From: an uncultured Flavobacteriales bacterium
GTDB lineage: Bacteria > Bacteroidota > Bacteroidia > Flavobacteriales_D > Sanyastnellaceae
DNA: 64,000 bases
Reading direction: 5' to 3'
Assembly (NCBI GenBank): GCA_938085425.1
Contig: CALKGQ010000014.1
Coordinates: forward strand, 103,762-167,761
Both the position numbers and the translations under genes were made by a program. How positions within the stretch are numbered: position 1 is the first letter of the stretch; each line of letters opens with the position of its first letter. Below are positions 16,801 through 26,200 of the stretch, one piece after another. The notes under the pieces are model-generated. The model was not told the origin of the DNA, searched no databases, and was given only the letters and a program-made list of their open reading frames with translations.

Positions 16801-19800
16801 TTGTGATGACATATGCGCCGCCACATGCCCCCTGCTCATACACCTCCTCTACCTCCACTGTCACTTCTCCACATTGGTCGGTGGCGGTGGCCATGGTGCC
16901 ATCAAGGCTCACATTGCATTCAATCAACTGGTCTTCAGGAACAAACGTGAATTCTGGAGCAGTCGTATCTGAAACCTCAATGGTTTGGGTTGCACTTGTG
17001 GTGTTGCCACATCCGTCGTCTGCTGTGAATGTCCGGACCAAGGTGAAGGCGTTGGCACAATCACCGGCAATGGTGTCATTCACGACTGTGATGGTGGCCT
17101 CTCCACAGTTGTCCGTGGCGGAAGCATCATCGAGCACCAACTCATCCGAGCATTCTGCGCTGTAACCTTCGGGGACAAATGTGAAGACTGGAGCCTCCGA
17201 ATCAGACACTGTGATCGTTTGGACCCCAATGGTCTCGTTGAAACATTCGTCCAATGCTGTGAAGGTCCGAGTCAGAACGTAGCCTTGTGCACAAGAATAG
17301 TCGTACGACTCTTCCAACGTCACCAAAGCCAATCCACATGCGTCGCTCGCAAGCGCATCCAAAAGAAGCAGTTCATCGCCACAATCTGCTTCATAGCTCG
17401 GTGGCACAAACAGGTCTGGCCCAGTGGTGTCGACCACAGAAATGATTTGCGTCGCCTCCGCGCTGTTGCCAGCATCATCGGTTGCCGTGAAGGTGCGAAT
17501 GAGTTCGTACTCATGGGCACAACTCCCCGCAATGGTTGCGCTGGACACCTCGATGGTGACCTCTCCACAGTTGTCAGAGGCCGTTGCGTCGTCGAAGATC
17601 AAGGCATCAGAACACTCGCTCGTGTAGTCCGCGGGCACCGAAGTGAACTCAGGCGCCGTCGTGTCTTCAACTGTGATCGTCTGCTGTGCCTCCGTGCTGT
17701 TCCCAGCATCGTCGGTGGCGGTGAACGTACGCACCACTGTGTAGTTGCCTGCTGCATCACCTGCAATGGTTTCGCTGGACACCTCGATGGTGACCTCTCC
17801 ACAGTTGTCAGACGCAGAAGCGTCGTCAAGGATCAAGGCGTCAGAACACTCGCTCGTGTAGTCCGCGGGCACTGAGGTGAACTCAGGCGCCGTCGTGTCT
17901 TCAACTGTGATCGTCTGCTGTGCCTCGCTGCTGTTGCCGCAAGCATCTGTAGCGGTAAACGTGCGGACAATGCTGTAGTTGCCTGCTGCATCACCTGCGA
18001 TGGTCTCGCTGGAAACCTCAAGGGTCAACTCAGAACACGAACGGCTGTGAGAGAATGTCAGATCAGCTCGGGCGTCGTTCACCTGGTCGCCGCCTGGGAA
18101 AATCTGGGTGCGGAACTGACCGCTCAAATCACCGTCGGTGGTCAACTGTGCAACAAGGACGCGCTGGTCGTCTCCACCAAGGCCATTGACGGCCACTGGG
18201 GGAACAATGTACCAGCCACTGCCAACACCGTCATTCACCTCAAAGCTGTTGCCAGACTCAAAGGCGTCCGCCCAAGAACCAGGGATCAACTCCACAGAAC
18301 CTTCTCCCAAGCCAGGCTCCTGTGTAAGACCAACAGTCACATAGCTGTCGAAGGCCAATTCAGGCACAAGATCCAAAGCTCCAGGAGTCAAGTCATTTGA
18401 AGTAGCGCCTCCAAAAGCATTTTGATAAAAGCTTGTGGTCGTGTTCAAAGCAAGGGCAAACTCGTCGTTGCCGGTGACGCTCGTCACTTGGTCCTCTGAA
18501 GAAGAAACATCGAGGTAAATGCGGTACGTCTGAAGACCGGCAAGAACTCCGTCGTCGTGAGAGGCCACAAGCTCAAGGCTCAAACCATATCCCTCCACCG
18601 TAGAGGTGAACGCAAAGTCATCTGCGCAAGAAGTGCAATTGTCAACGACCGTGGCATCGTCAAACACCAAATCATCGGAGCACTCTGCTGTGTAGTCAGA
18701 AGGAATGCTCAATTCTGGTGCGGTCGTGTCTTCTACGACAATCGTTTGCTGGGCCGCGCTGCTGTTGCCAGCATCGTCGGTGGCGGTGAACGTGCGCACC
18801 ACTGTGTAGTTGCCTTCGCAGTCGCCGGCAATGGTTTCGCTAGAAACTTCAATGATGACCTCACCACAGTTGTCAGATGCTGTGGCGTCGTCAAGGATCA
18901 AGGCGTCAGAACACTCGCTCGTGTAGTCCGCAGGCACTGAGGTGAACTCAGGAGCCGTCGTGTCTTCCACGGTGATGGTCTGCTGTGCCTCGCTGCTGTT
19001 GCCGCATAGATCGGTGGCGACAAAGGTCCGCACCAAAGTGTAGTTGCCCGCTGCGTCACCTGCAATGGTTTCGCTGGACACCTCAATGGTGACCTCTCCA
19101 CAGTTGTCAGATGCTGAAGCGTCGTCAAGAATCAATTCGTCAGAACATTCGCTGGTATAGTCAGAAGGCACCGACAAAAACTCGGGAGCTACAATGTCCT
19201 GCACCTGAATGGAATAGACATAGCTGGCGGATCCACCGGCACAATTGGTCACCGTCAAGGTTCTCTCAATCGAGTAATTCCCTGGGCAATCTCCCTCAGA
19301 CACGTTGTCTTCGACGAGTTCAACCACAAGGTCATCGGAGCATCCCAAAGCTTCTGCCGTAGCAGACGCATAAGACACCAAAAAATCAGACCCTGTGGGC
19401 ATCTCAATGTCGTCTTCACATGACACCACCTCATCTGCTGGACCAGCTTCGATGATGGGGCACGCAAAGGCTCCAAGGGGAGCTTGGGCAAAGGTCAGGT
19501 CTGGGCGTATGTCATTCACCTGATCACCTTCTGGGAAGATTTGGGTTCGGAAAGAACCCGAGATCTGACCGTCTGTGGTCAATTGAGCCACCAACACCCG
19601 ATTGTCATCGCCAGCAACGCCATTCAACCCACCGGGAGGAATGATGAACCATCCACTGCCCAAACCATCGTTGACCACGATGCTGCTTCCAGACTCAAAT
19701 TCTTCAATCCAAACGCCAGGGATCAATTGGGTCTCTCCCTCCGACACATCGTCACTGCTTGTCGCTCCAATGGTGACCCAAGAGTCGTAAGCCGCATCGG

Positions 19801-22450
19801 GCGCCACGACCATCATGGCAGGACTGATGTTGCTTCCTAGACAACCGCCAAACACGTTCTGATAAAACGTGGTTGTGGTGGCCAATTCCAAGGGGAATTC
19901 ATCGCTTCCTGTCACCGCAGTCAACACATCTTCTGAAGAAGTCATGGTGACATAGACGCGGTAAGTACTCAACCCCGCCAAGGAACCCTCCGCATGCGTT
20001 TGGACCAGCTCGATGTCCACACCGTATCCAGCTTCTGAGGAAGTGAAGGTGTCGTAACCACAGCAATAATCGCAAGAGCCGTCATCCACTGCCGCCACTT
20101 CGTCATAGTTGCAGGCTTGGCTGTCAGTGCAACCCGCCTCCTCGATGTCGCAAACACCGTTTTCGTTGACATCGTCGCACACCCCATCACAATTGAATCC
20201 CGGGTCTGCAAATTCACAAGAGCCATCATCGTAGGACGCATCCGCATCAAAATTGCAAGCCTGAACGTCCAAACATCCACAAGCATTGGTGCCGCAGGAG
20301 CAATACTCACATGAACCGTCGAGGACATTCACCTCTGCGTCATAGTTGCAAGCTGCATCGTCTGAACATCCTTCGTACACCAAAGTAAGGCTGTACAGTT
20401 CGCTCACTTCAAGCTCATTGCCGCACGCATCTGTGATGCTGTATGTCCTCAGAATGGTCTGCGCAGCATTCGAAGAAGACAACGCTTCGTCTGAATAGTA
20501 CCAAACCGGAGCATCGTCACAATTGTCCACCAATGTCAAGTCCGCTTCTGGCAAGGTCTCTCCCAGAAGGGCGTTGATTTCAATGGCGCAATCTTCAGGG
20601 GTTTCGCATCCTGCGAATCCAGCCTCAATGGTGGGTGCCTCGTCGTCCACAAAAGTCACTTTTTGCAAAGAGGTTGAGGAATTCCCACAGGCATCTGTGG
20701 CTGTAAACAAACGCTCCACAGTCCGCTCTTGCGGGCAGTCTCCATTGACCTCTGTCTCCTCCACCACGATGGTCACATTCGAACAATTGTCGAATGCCTC
20801 TGGCAAATCTGACGGCACAACGTCATCACAACCCAGAGTCAAATCAGACAAAGCTGTGATGATGGGAGCTTCATTGTCCATCACCTGGATACTCTGCTCT
20901 CCCGTCGTTTCGTTCAAACAAGGATCTGTCGCGAGGAAGGATCGTACGATCGTGTAATTGCCCTCGCAGGCACCTGGGACGATTTCTGTAGAAATCTCAA
21001 TGGACACTTCGCCGCAGTCGTCTTGACCAAATGCTTCACCGAGATCAGCAGTGTCTACGTCTTCACAAAGGATGACCAAGTCTGAAGGCACAAACAACTC
21101 CGGAGACACTGTGTCCACGACAATGATAATTTGCTGACGGGTCCGGCTGTACCCAGAACAGTCTGAGGCCGTCCAACTCCTAAAGAGTGTGTAGTCATGC
21201 TCACATACGCCGTCAATTCGGGTCTCTCCAGCAAACACAACCACTGGTGAAGACTGCGTTTCGTAGCAGTCGTTCGCATTGAATGTGGCCTCAAAAGAGG
21301 GGGCGAACGGAGACACAATGGCCTCCACCACGGCCTCTCCGGCAAGGGGAACCTGCCATGCTTGAAGGGTTACATCGGATGGGAAGCTTGTGAAAATGGG
21401 CTTGAGCGAGTTGCCTTCACAATCGAAATTGGCCGCCGCGAAGCTGCAGTTCCCCGGATCTGTCGCCGAAGGGTCAAAGTTGCAGGCAGAGTCGTCTTGA
21501 CAGCCAACAATCTCGAAAGGATCACAAACTCCATCTCCGTCTGCGTCCAACAAGCATTCGCCATCACAATCGTATCCGAATGCAGGGAATTCACAAGACT
21601 CGTCGGCGTACAATGCCGAGGCATCATAATTGCAGGCCGACTCTTGCAAACAACCTGCACAAGAAGTGAATTCACAGGTGCCGTCTTCGTTCGTGGCCAG
21701 CACGTCGAAGTTGCAAGCCTCAGGGTCCGTGCAGCCAGCCACAGGCTCGATGCATGAACCATCGTCGTCCGTCGCGACATCACTGTAGTTGAGAGCTGTT
21801 TCCGAAGTGCAACCGGGAATTTCATCTCCATCACAAACGTCATCTCCATCCGCATCTTCCAAACAATTCCCCTCACAATCGCGGCCAGCATCTGGGTACG
21901 AACAAGTCCCATCGTTGACCTGAGCCTCCATGTCGTAGTTGCAAGCCGTCAAATCCGTGCAGCCTGTGGCCAAACATGAAATGAAATCACATGAGCTGTC
22001 GTCGCTGTTGGCGTTCACGTCGAAGTTGCACGCCTGAGGGTTGGTGCAGCCTTCAATGGGATTGCAGCTTCCATCGTCAATGGTGGCAGTCTCGTCAAAA
22101 TTGTCCGCGAATTCATTGGTGCAGCCTGCACAAGACGTGAATTCACAAGATCCATCGTTGACCTCGGCCAAAACATCGAAGTTGCAGGCATCCGCCAAAG
22201 TGCAACCTTGCGCCAAGCATGAAAGATAATCGCATGAACCGTCGTTCACAGTTGCAGCGTCGTTGTAGTTGCAGGCGGCACTGTCTGTACAGCCCAAAAC
22301 CAGACAACTGACAAAATCACAAGTGCCATCGTTGATGGTGACTTCAGGATCGTAGTTGCACGCTATTTCAACGTTGCAGCCCGGCACATCGGTCTGAGCG
22401 ACAAAGGCGTTGGACAAAAACAAAAGCAGAATGGAGAGGGAAATTCGCAT
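13889..22450 (-). CDS. Giant Cys-rich repeat surface protein with HYR-like repeats and C-terminal dockerin-like modules
   Basis: 2853 residues, by far the largest gene here. Order: signal peptide (MRISLSILLLFLSNAFVAQ); about a dozen GCTDxxACNYDxxAxxDDGSC modules with interspersed TSP3-like DADGDGxCD stretches (to about residue 345); HYR-like Ig-fold units; a few more GCTD modules; a 190-residue domain (about 798-990); about eleven more HYR-like units of 77-78 residues (TTAPEFT...SECSD...DNCGEVTIEVSSETIAGD...RTFTATD); and a long second run of GCTD modules. A second copy of the 190-residue domain is nested inside one HYR unit. DFTGDGVVQLEDLLEFL and, at the very end, DFNGDGQVQAQDLLDFLIAW are dockerin/EF-hand-like calcium loops. 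No T9SS sorting domain is visible. Probably an adhesin or matrix protein; ligand unknown. The upstream ATGs at 22471 and 22495 give worse signal peptides. Confidence 0.9.
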   Translation of the reverse strand: MRISLSILLLFLSNAFVAQTDVPGCNVEIACNYDPEVTINDGTCDFVSCLVLGCTDSAACNYNDAATVNDGSCDYLSCLAQGCTLADACNFDVLAEVNDGSCEFTSCAGCTNEFADNFDETATIDDGSCNPIEGCTNPQACNFDVNANSDDSSCDFISCLATGCTDLTACNYDMEAQVNDGTCSYPDAGRDCEGNCLEDADGDDVCDGDEIPGCTSETALNYSDVATDDDGSCIEPVAGCTDPEACNFDVLATNEDGTCEFTSCAGCLQESACNYDASALYADESCEFPAFGYDCDGECLLDADGDGVCDPFEIVGCQDDSACNFDPSATDPGNCSFAAANFDCEGNSLKPIFTSFPSDVTLQAWQVPLAGEAVVEAIVSPFAPSFEATFNANDCYETQSSPVVVFAGETRIDGVCEHDYTLFRSWTASDCSGYSRTRQQIIIVVDTVSPELFVPSDLVILCEDVDTADLGEAFGQDDCGEVSIEISTEIVPGACEGNYTIVRSFLATDPCLNETTGEQSIQVMDNEAPIITALSDLTLGCDDVVPSDLPEAFDNCSNVTIVVEETEVNGDCPQERTVERLFTATDACGNSSTSLQKVTFVDDEAPTIEAGFAGCETPEDCAIEINALLGETLPEADLTLVDNCDDAPVWYYSDEALSSSNAAQTILRTYSITDACGNELEVSELYSLTLVYEGCSDDAACNYDAEVNVLDGSCEYCSCGTNACGCLDVQACNFDADASYDDGSCEFADPGFNCDGVCDDVNENGVCDIEEAGCTDSQACNYDEVAAVDDGSCDYCCGYDTFTSSEAGYGVDIELVQTHAEGSLAGLSTYRVYVTMTSSEDVLTAVTGSDEFPLELATTTTFYQNVFGGCLGSNISPAMMVVAPDAAYDSWVTIGATSSDDVSEGETQLIPGVWIEEFESGSSIVVNDGLGSGWFIIPPGGLNGVAGDDNRVLVAQLTTDGQISGSFRTQIFPEGDQVNDIRPDLTFAQAPLGAFACPIIEAGPADEVVSCEDDIEMPTGSDFLVSYASATAEALGCSDDLVVELVEDNVSEGDCPGNYSIERTLTVTNCAGGSASYVYSIQVQDIVAPEFLSVPSDYTSECSDELILDDASASDNCGEVTIEVSSETIAGDAAGNYTLVRTFVATDLCGNSSEAQQTITVEDTTAPEFTSVPADYTSECSDALILDDATASDNCGEVIIEVSSETIAGDCEGNYTVVRTFTATDDAGNSSAAQQTIVVEDTTAPELSIPSDYTAECSDDLVFDDATVVDNCTSCADDFAFTSTVEGYGLSLELVASHDDGVLAGLQTYRIYLDVSSSEDQVTSVTGNDEFALALNTTTSFYQNAFGGATSNDLTPGALDLVPELAFDSYVTVGLTQEPGLGEGSVELIPGSWADAFESGNSFEVNDGVGSGWYIVPPVAVNGLGGDDQRVLVAQLTTDGDLSGQFRTQIFPGGDQVNDARADLTFSHSRSCSELTLEVSSETIAGDAAGNYSIVRTFTATDACGNSSEAQQTITVEDTTAPEFTSVPADYTSECSDALILDDASASDNCGEVTIEVSSETIAGDAAGNYTVVRTFTATDDAGNSTEAQQTITVEDTTAPEFTSVPADYTSECSDALIFDDATASDNCGEVTIEVSSATIAGSCAHEYELIRTFTATDDAGNSAEATQIISVVDTTGPDLFVPPSYEADCGDELLLLDALASDACGLALVTLEESYDYSCAQGYVLTRTFTALDECFNETIGVQTITVSDSEAPVFTFVPEGYSAECSDELVLDDASATDNCGEATITVVNDTIAGDCANAFTLVRTFTADDGCGNTTSATQTIEVSDTTAPEFTFVPEDQLIECNVSLDGTMATATDQCGEVTVEVEEVYEQGACGGAYVITRTFTAVDACGNSNSAVQTITQQDTTSPLLDIASDATIECDEPAPAAEYTASDACGAVTVEVLEEIVPGSCPQSMTIVRTYIATDDCGNATSATQTIEVVDTTAPTFTYTPESTSIVYEAEGDTLAAPFVVVIDNCDTEASWSVEETILVDLPNELTVERVYTALDACGNQTLFTEVATLVLQVLGCTDSEACNYDSFANEDDESCFYPLYGYDCDGNCLNDDNDNGICDELEVSGCTDPDNPGYNPEANVDDGSCLTGGCTIEFACNYDVSAEFQIAGACEFDSCSGCTSEEACNYDSEATLNDGSCEFPAYGYGCDGECLNDEDGDGICDEFEIAGCTDPSNPAYNPAATDDDGSCLVAGCLLPFACNFEPTADYLDIALCDLNSCSGCTDPEACTFDPSATLNAPADCTYPASQFVDCDGDCNNDADGDGICDELEIPGCTDTAASNYSPFATDDNGTCIIEVGGCTLPFACNFDPSADFYLPGACDFSCLFGMPFDGEACADDLACNFGLDEPCMYFDANGSLCAQVGCMNEAACNFDADAQVNSGCEYASCQVFGCTNANACNFDLSATTEDGSCEYATCLGCMDSEASNFDPDASLDNGQCQFDVMGCTLLIACNYNPTATVNDGSCDFTGCFGCVTPSACNYDDNALYPDGSCEFASNGQDCNGNCLVDSDGDSVCDASEVVGCTDPEALNFNANATDESGTCQYASTGCTNQTACNFDFTAQEDDGTCDFESCTGCIVSWACNYDEGATLNDGSCVFPDASGVCPSVCEFDADGDGICDANEVSGCTYFNASNFNPLATDDNGNCVFEGCISPDFTSYNALANTNDGQCTNTPVSADFTGDGVVQLEDLLEFLVAYGTSGPEWGLEWIQDGCSVVAMGIADMDVNATGCTYPTAANFDPTAAFDLGTCVWLGCTDSEALNFNALATLDDSSCSYNVCPDFNGDGQVQAQDLLDFLIAWGTVYE
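17540..19200 (-). repeat. Near-identical 231-234 bp HYR-like coding repeats
   Basis: Within the giant gene the same segment (for example GAACACTCGCTCGTGTAG) recurs at 17610, 17844 and 18909, with diverged copies at 18678 and 19143. The spacings of 231 or 234 bases equal 77-78 codons. Several copies are nearly identical at DNA level, which suggests recent duplication or conversion. This is coding repeat, not CRISPR. Confidence 0.9.
18040..18640 (-). repeat. Second copy of a ~190-residue domain, nested inside an HYR-like unit (first copy 19480-20055)
   Basis: Both copies share GYGxxxELVxxHxxGxLAGLxTYRxY, then TTxFYQNxFGG, IPGxWxxxFESG, VNDGxGSGWxIxPP and RVLVAQLTTDGxxSGxFRTQIFP. The flanks of this copy read DATVVDNC before and ELTLEVSSETIAGD after. 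These are the two halves of one HYR unit, so the domain interrupts the repeat precisely. I recall this domain from other marine Bacteroidota repeat proteins; its function is unknown. Confidence 0.85.
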
Positions 22451-22472
22451 ATCAATTTGTTTACGGAACATT

Positions 22473-22480
22473 GAAAGATA
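22473..22480 (-). promoter_or_regulatory. Possible -7 element TATCTTTC for the giant gene
   Basis: Seven of eight bases match TAnnTTTG on the minus strand, 22 bases before the ATG at 22450. The rest of the 199-base gap 22451-22649 is AT-rich and shows only this and the terminator at 22605. Confidence 0.35.
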
Positions 22481-22604
22481 AGGATGAATCGCCACATTTC
22501 CTCGACCAAGACGTATTTTCAGTTATCAAAAGACGAATAACCCCCTACCAAAGAACCAAAAGTCACGTCTCAACGGCCCCCACAATTTCAAAATATGTTG
22601 CATC

Positions 22605-22632
22605 AAAAAAGCCCCAGAATCGGGGCTTTTTT
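22605..22632 (-). terminator. Rho-independent terminator of the RRM protein gene
   Basis: AAAAAAGCCCC and GGGGCTTTTTT form a perfect 11-base stem with a six-base loop. It lies 18 bases after the stop codon of the RRM gene on the minus strand. The A/T symmetry makes it usable in both directions. Confidence 0.92.
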
Positions 22633-22649
22633 CAGTCAGAATTGGTCCA

Positions 22650-23153
22650 TCAAAACTCCTCGTCGTAATCCGACCAGCCCTTGGCACCCCCACCTCCTCT
22701 CGTCTTTTTCATCTTGGTTTGACGAGGTCCATCCGAGTATTTGTCCGGCTTCGATTTCTGAACCTTTTTCTTTTTTGGCGCAGGCTTTTTGTCTTTGGAG
22801 AACCCCCCTCCACCTGAACGCGGCGCAGAAGAACCACCATCCGAGGAGCCAAATGACCGGCCTCCGGAAGGACCTGAACCGCCAGCTTGAGGAGGTCTGC
22901 TTGGACGCGCACCGCGCTCCTCAGCCTCTTTCACCACCATACGAAACTCCATGTACTCCTGTCCATTCATCTCTGAAATGGCACGCTGTCCAGCATCCTT
23001 GTCCTCCATCTCGACGAAACCGAAGCATTTGCTCTGGCCAGTGTCGCGATCGGTGACAATTTTGACACTCTTCACTGCGCCCATGGCGCCAAACCATTCC
23101 AACAAATCCGATTCAACCGCCTCTCGGTTGAGCTTGGCCACAAACAATTTCAT
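22650..23153 (-). CDS. RRM-domain RNA-binding protein with Gly/Lys-rich tail
   Basis: 167 residues. A single RNA-recognition motif covers residues 1-80: RNP2 is LFVAKL at 3-8 and RNP1 is KCFGFVEM near 42-49. A low-complexity tail rich in Gly, Ser, Pro and Lys follows (PAPKKKKVQKSK), ending in the acidic WSDYDEEF. This resembles the small glycine-rich RRM proteins of cyanobacteria and Bacteroidota, often cold-induced RNA chaperones (family knowledge). The tail probably adds nonspecific RNA binding. The large hairpin at 23169-23210 lies just upstream and may belong to its leader. Monocistronic, with its own terminator. Confidence 0.93.
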   Translation of the reverse strand: MKLFVAKLNREAVESDLLEWFGAMGAVKSVKIVTDRDTGQSKCFGFVEMEDKDAGQRAISEMNGQEYMEFRMVVKEAEERGARPSRPPQAGGSGPSGGRSFGSSDGGSSAPRSGGGGFSKDKKPAPKKKKVQKSKPDKYSDGPRQTKMKKTRGGGGAKGWSDYDEEF

Positions 23154-23168
23154 TTTTCTGGATAAAAG

Positions 23169-23210
23169 AACGGCCCGAAGCTACGCGAAAGCGCGTAGCC
23201 AAGAGCCGTT
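23169..23210 (-). terminator. Extended hairpin: terminator of the metalloprotease gene or leader structure of the RRM gene
   Basis: AACGGC/GCCGTT outer stem, five-base internal loops, then a perfect GCTACGCG/CGCGTAGC stem with an AAAG loop. On the minus strand it is followed by TTCTTTTATC. It starts 25 bases after the metalloprotease stop and ends 16 bases before the RRM start codon. Confidence 0.75.
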
Positions 23211-23234
23211 CAAGGGTTCATTTTTGACAAACCA

Positions 23235-26200
23235 TCAGCAATCTGTCCCGAAGGCTGCCAGGATTTGAAGGATGTCGTTCACGTTGGTTGCACCGTCACC
23301 GTTCAAATCCGCTCCACATTCGCTGGTGCAGCCGAAGTCTGCGAGCAGCTCCAAAATGTCAGCGACCGTGATTTGACCGTCGTTGTTCAAATCCTCAGGG
23401 CAATTGGGGGCGAACTCGCAGGAGCCGTCGTCCACAATGGCCGCTGGATCAAAGTTTTCAGCTTCGGGGTTTGTGCAGCCGCTGCAAGAAGAGTCGTCTC
23501 CACCACACACACCGCAAGCATCGAGCTGCAGACATGTCCCATCGTCGACTGTTGCCGAGGCATCGTAGTTGCAAGCTGAAGCATCCGTGCAGCCCTGGCA
23601 GCTCTCAAATTCACAAGAGCCATCGTCCAGGTTCGCAAGTGAATTGTAGTTGCACGCAGTCTCATCCGTGCAACCTGACACCTCCACAGAATCGCTGGTG
23701 CAAAGCCCGTTCAAGGTGAGGGTCAAATCATAACCCGCACCAGCACTTGTGCCGTATCCATTGACCAGTGTGAACGTCCAAAGCCCAGTTCCACTGAGGT
23801 TTGCACCTGATAGGTCCAACGTCGTGGCGTATGTGCCAGACGCCGTCGCCTGCCATTCGGCGGGCCAGAAAGTGAGGTAGTCCCCAAGGCTTGGGCATCC
23901 GGTCACAAGATCGTAGCCTCCAATGGCCACGCAGCTTCCGTCGGGAAGTCCAATCTCAATCAACAAATCTGCTGCCCACGACACATCCCCTGTGAGGTTG
24001 GTCCAATTGAGCACAACATCCACCAGCCCCAATGTTCCTGTCGCGGCAGTTTCCACTGAAGTTCCAGGCTCGTTGCCTGCCAAGCCCCCTTCGACAATGT
24101 TCAAATCATAGTCACAGGTTGGGCAGCCTTCTTCAGGATCTGGAAGTACGCAAGAGCCATCGTCAATCAGCGCCTCGGCGTCATAATTGCAGGCCGAGGG
24201 GTCGGTGCAACCACCACAGGTGGAATTGTCCCCACCACAAAGACCGCATTCATCCAGCTGCAAACATGAACCATCATCCACAGTGGCGTTTGCATCATAG
24301 TTGCATGCACTTGGATCGGTGCAACCTTGACAAGTGCCAAAGTCGCAAGAACCATCGTCCAAAACAGCCTCAGGGTCGAAGTTGCAAGCACTTTCATCGG
24401 TGCATCCAAAGCCCTCTCCTAAGCAAAATGCCACATCTTCTTGGCCGGCAAATTCCCCACCGCTGCCCAATTCCAATCCGTTGGAGGAAATGGTGTAGGC
24501 CCCTTCTCCATAGGCGCAACAAATGCCGTCGCCGAAGGAATCAAACAGAGAGAAGGTGTAGCATCCTGCACCCAAGCAGACTTGCTCCACATATTCTGTG
24601 GCTGCCACACCATAAGGCCCTCCTTGGGCCACCTCATTGCCGTTGCTGTCAGAAACCGTCCATGTCGTCTCTCCCGGATAGTTGTCTGTCAGCAGGGTCA
24701 ATGTGAACCCAATGCCTTCCAAGATGCAGGAACCATCATCGATGACGGCGTCCACGTCGTAGTTGCACGCTTCGGGGTCAGTGCAACCACCACAGGTGGA
24801 ATTGTCTCCCCCACAAACCCCACAATCGTCGTTGACTGCACAAGAACCATCGTCGAACAAAGCACTTGCATTGTAGTTGCAGGCGGCTGGATCCGTGCAT
24901 CCTGTACAAGTGCTGTTGTCACCTCCGCAAACCCCGCAATCGTCATTGACAGCACAGGACCCGTCGTCTTGAGTGGCCGCCTCATCGTAGTTGCAGGCAC
25001 TTGGATCGGTGCAACCCGTGCAATCAAAATCACATGAACCATCGTCCAAATTCGCCTCTGGGTCATAGTTGCAAGCCGTAGCATCCGTGCAACCCAAACC
25101 GCAATCGTCCACACCGATTTGCACAATGTCAGATCCTTGTGACGCGCCGTCTCCGGCCTGTGCCGTGTCGAGGTCACCCGAGGCGAGAATCACTCCATCC
25201 CCGTCAGTGAGGGTGTACGTCGCACCGTTCCAACCATCGCCATAGGTGTCCGTCATGCTAAAGGTGTAACATCCATTGGGAATGCACTCTGTGACTGAAC
25301 CTGCTACACCAGAAGCGTAGTTCTGTCCATTCAAATCCAACGACCAGCCAATTTCGCCGTCCCAACTTCCGCCCCCCACTGAGATGGTCACGCCGCTCCC
25401 TGAAGAGTTGATGAAGAAGGAACTGCTTGCTTCGTTGTTGCCAGCATCTTCATCAAGCTGACCATTGGGATTGGAGACGTTGAACGTGAAGGTGTGGTCA
25501 CCATCGGCAGGGGCAATGACCGCCAAGGTGAGCTCTTCAGACTCGGCATACGCCAAACTTCCCGTCCAGGTAAAACTCCCCTCTTCAATGCCATCGACGC
25601 TGTACGCAATGTCGAGAGACGTCAAGTTGATCGCCCCATTGTTGCGGATCCGCACCACAGGAGTCACACTTGCAGCACAAATTCCTGCGCTGGGCGAAAG
25701 CACCGATTGCGCTTGGGCGTCCAAGTCAAAGTCAGGCACGGCAGGTGTGCAACCTGGAGAATTCAACAAACTCGCACGTGCTCCTCCTGCCTGGAAAAGT
25801 GCATTCATGCGGTCCCCTTGGCCTTGCGTGAACAAATTCATGCACGCATCGTCAGAATAGTCCATATAATTCTGAACCATCGCAGAAACACCAGCCTCGC
25901 AGCTCGAGGAACCCAAAGAACAGCCGTAATTCGCTCCATCATCCTCAGGGGTGTCGGCCACGAAATCGTCTGCTCCACATCCTCCATCGCCCCAAATGTG
26001 GCGAAGGTTCAGCCAGTGGCCAATTTCATGGGTGCCTGTTCTTCCCAAGTCAAATGGAGCCTGAGCAGTGCCCACATCACCTGTGGCGGTGTACGTGCAC
26101 ACCACCCCATCTGTGTTTGCTGGACCACCGGGGAATTGTGCATATCCTAAGAGACTTGCCCCCAAATCGCACACCCAAAAGTTCAAGTACTCCGAAGCTG

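Noticed and set aside
17540..19200. Regular repeats resembling a CRISPR or satellite array
   Set aside because: The units are 231-234 bases, in frame, and encode HYR-like protein repeats. No short repeat/unique-spacer pattern and no cas genes.
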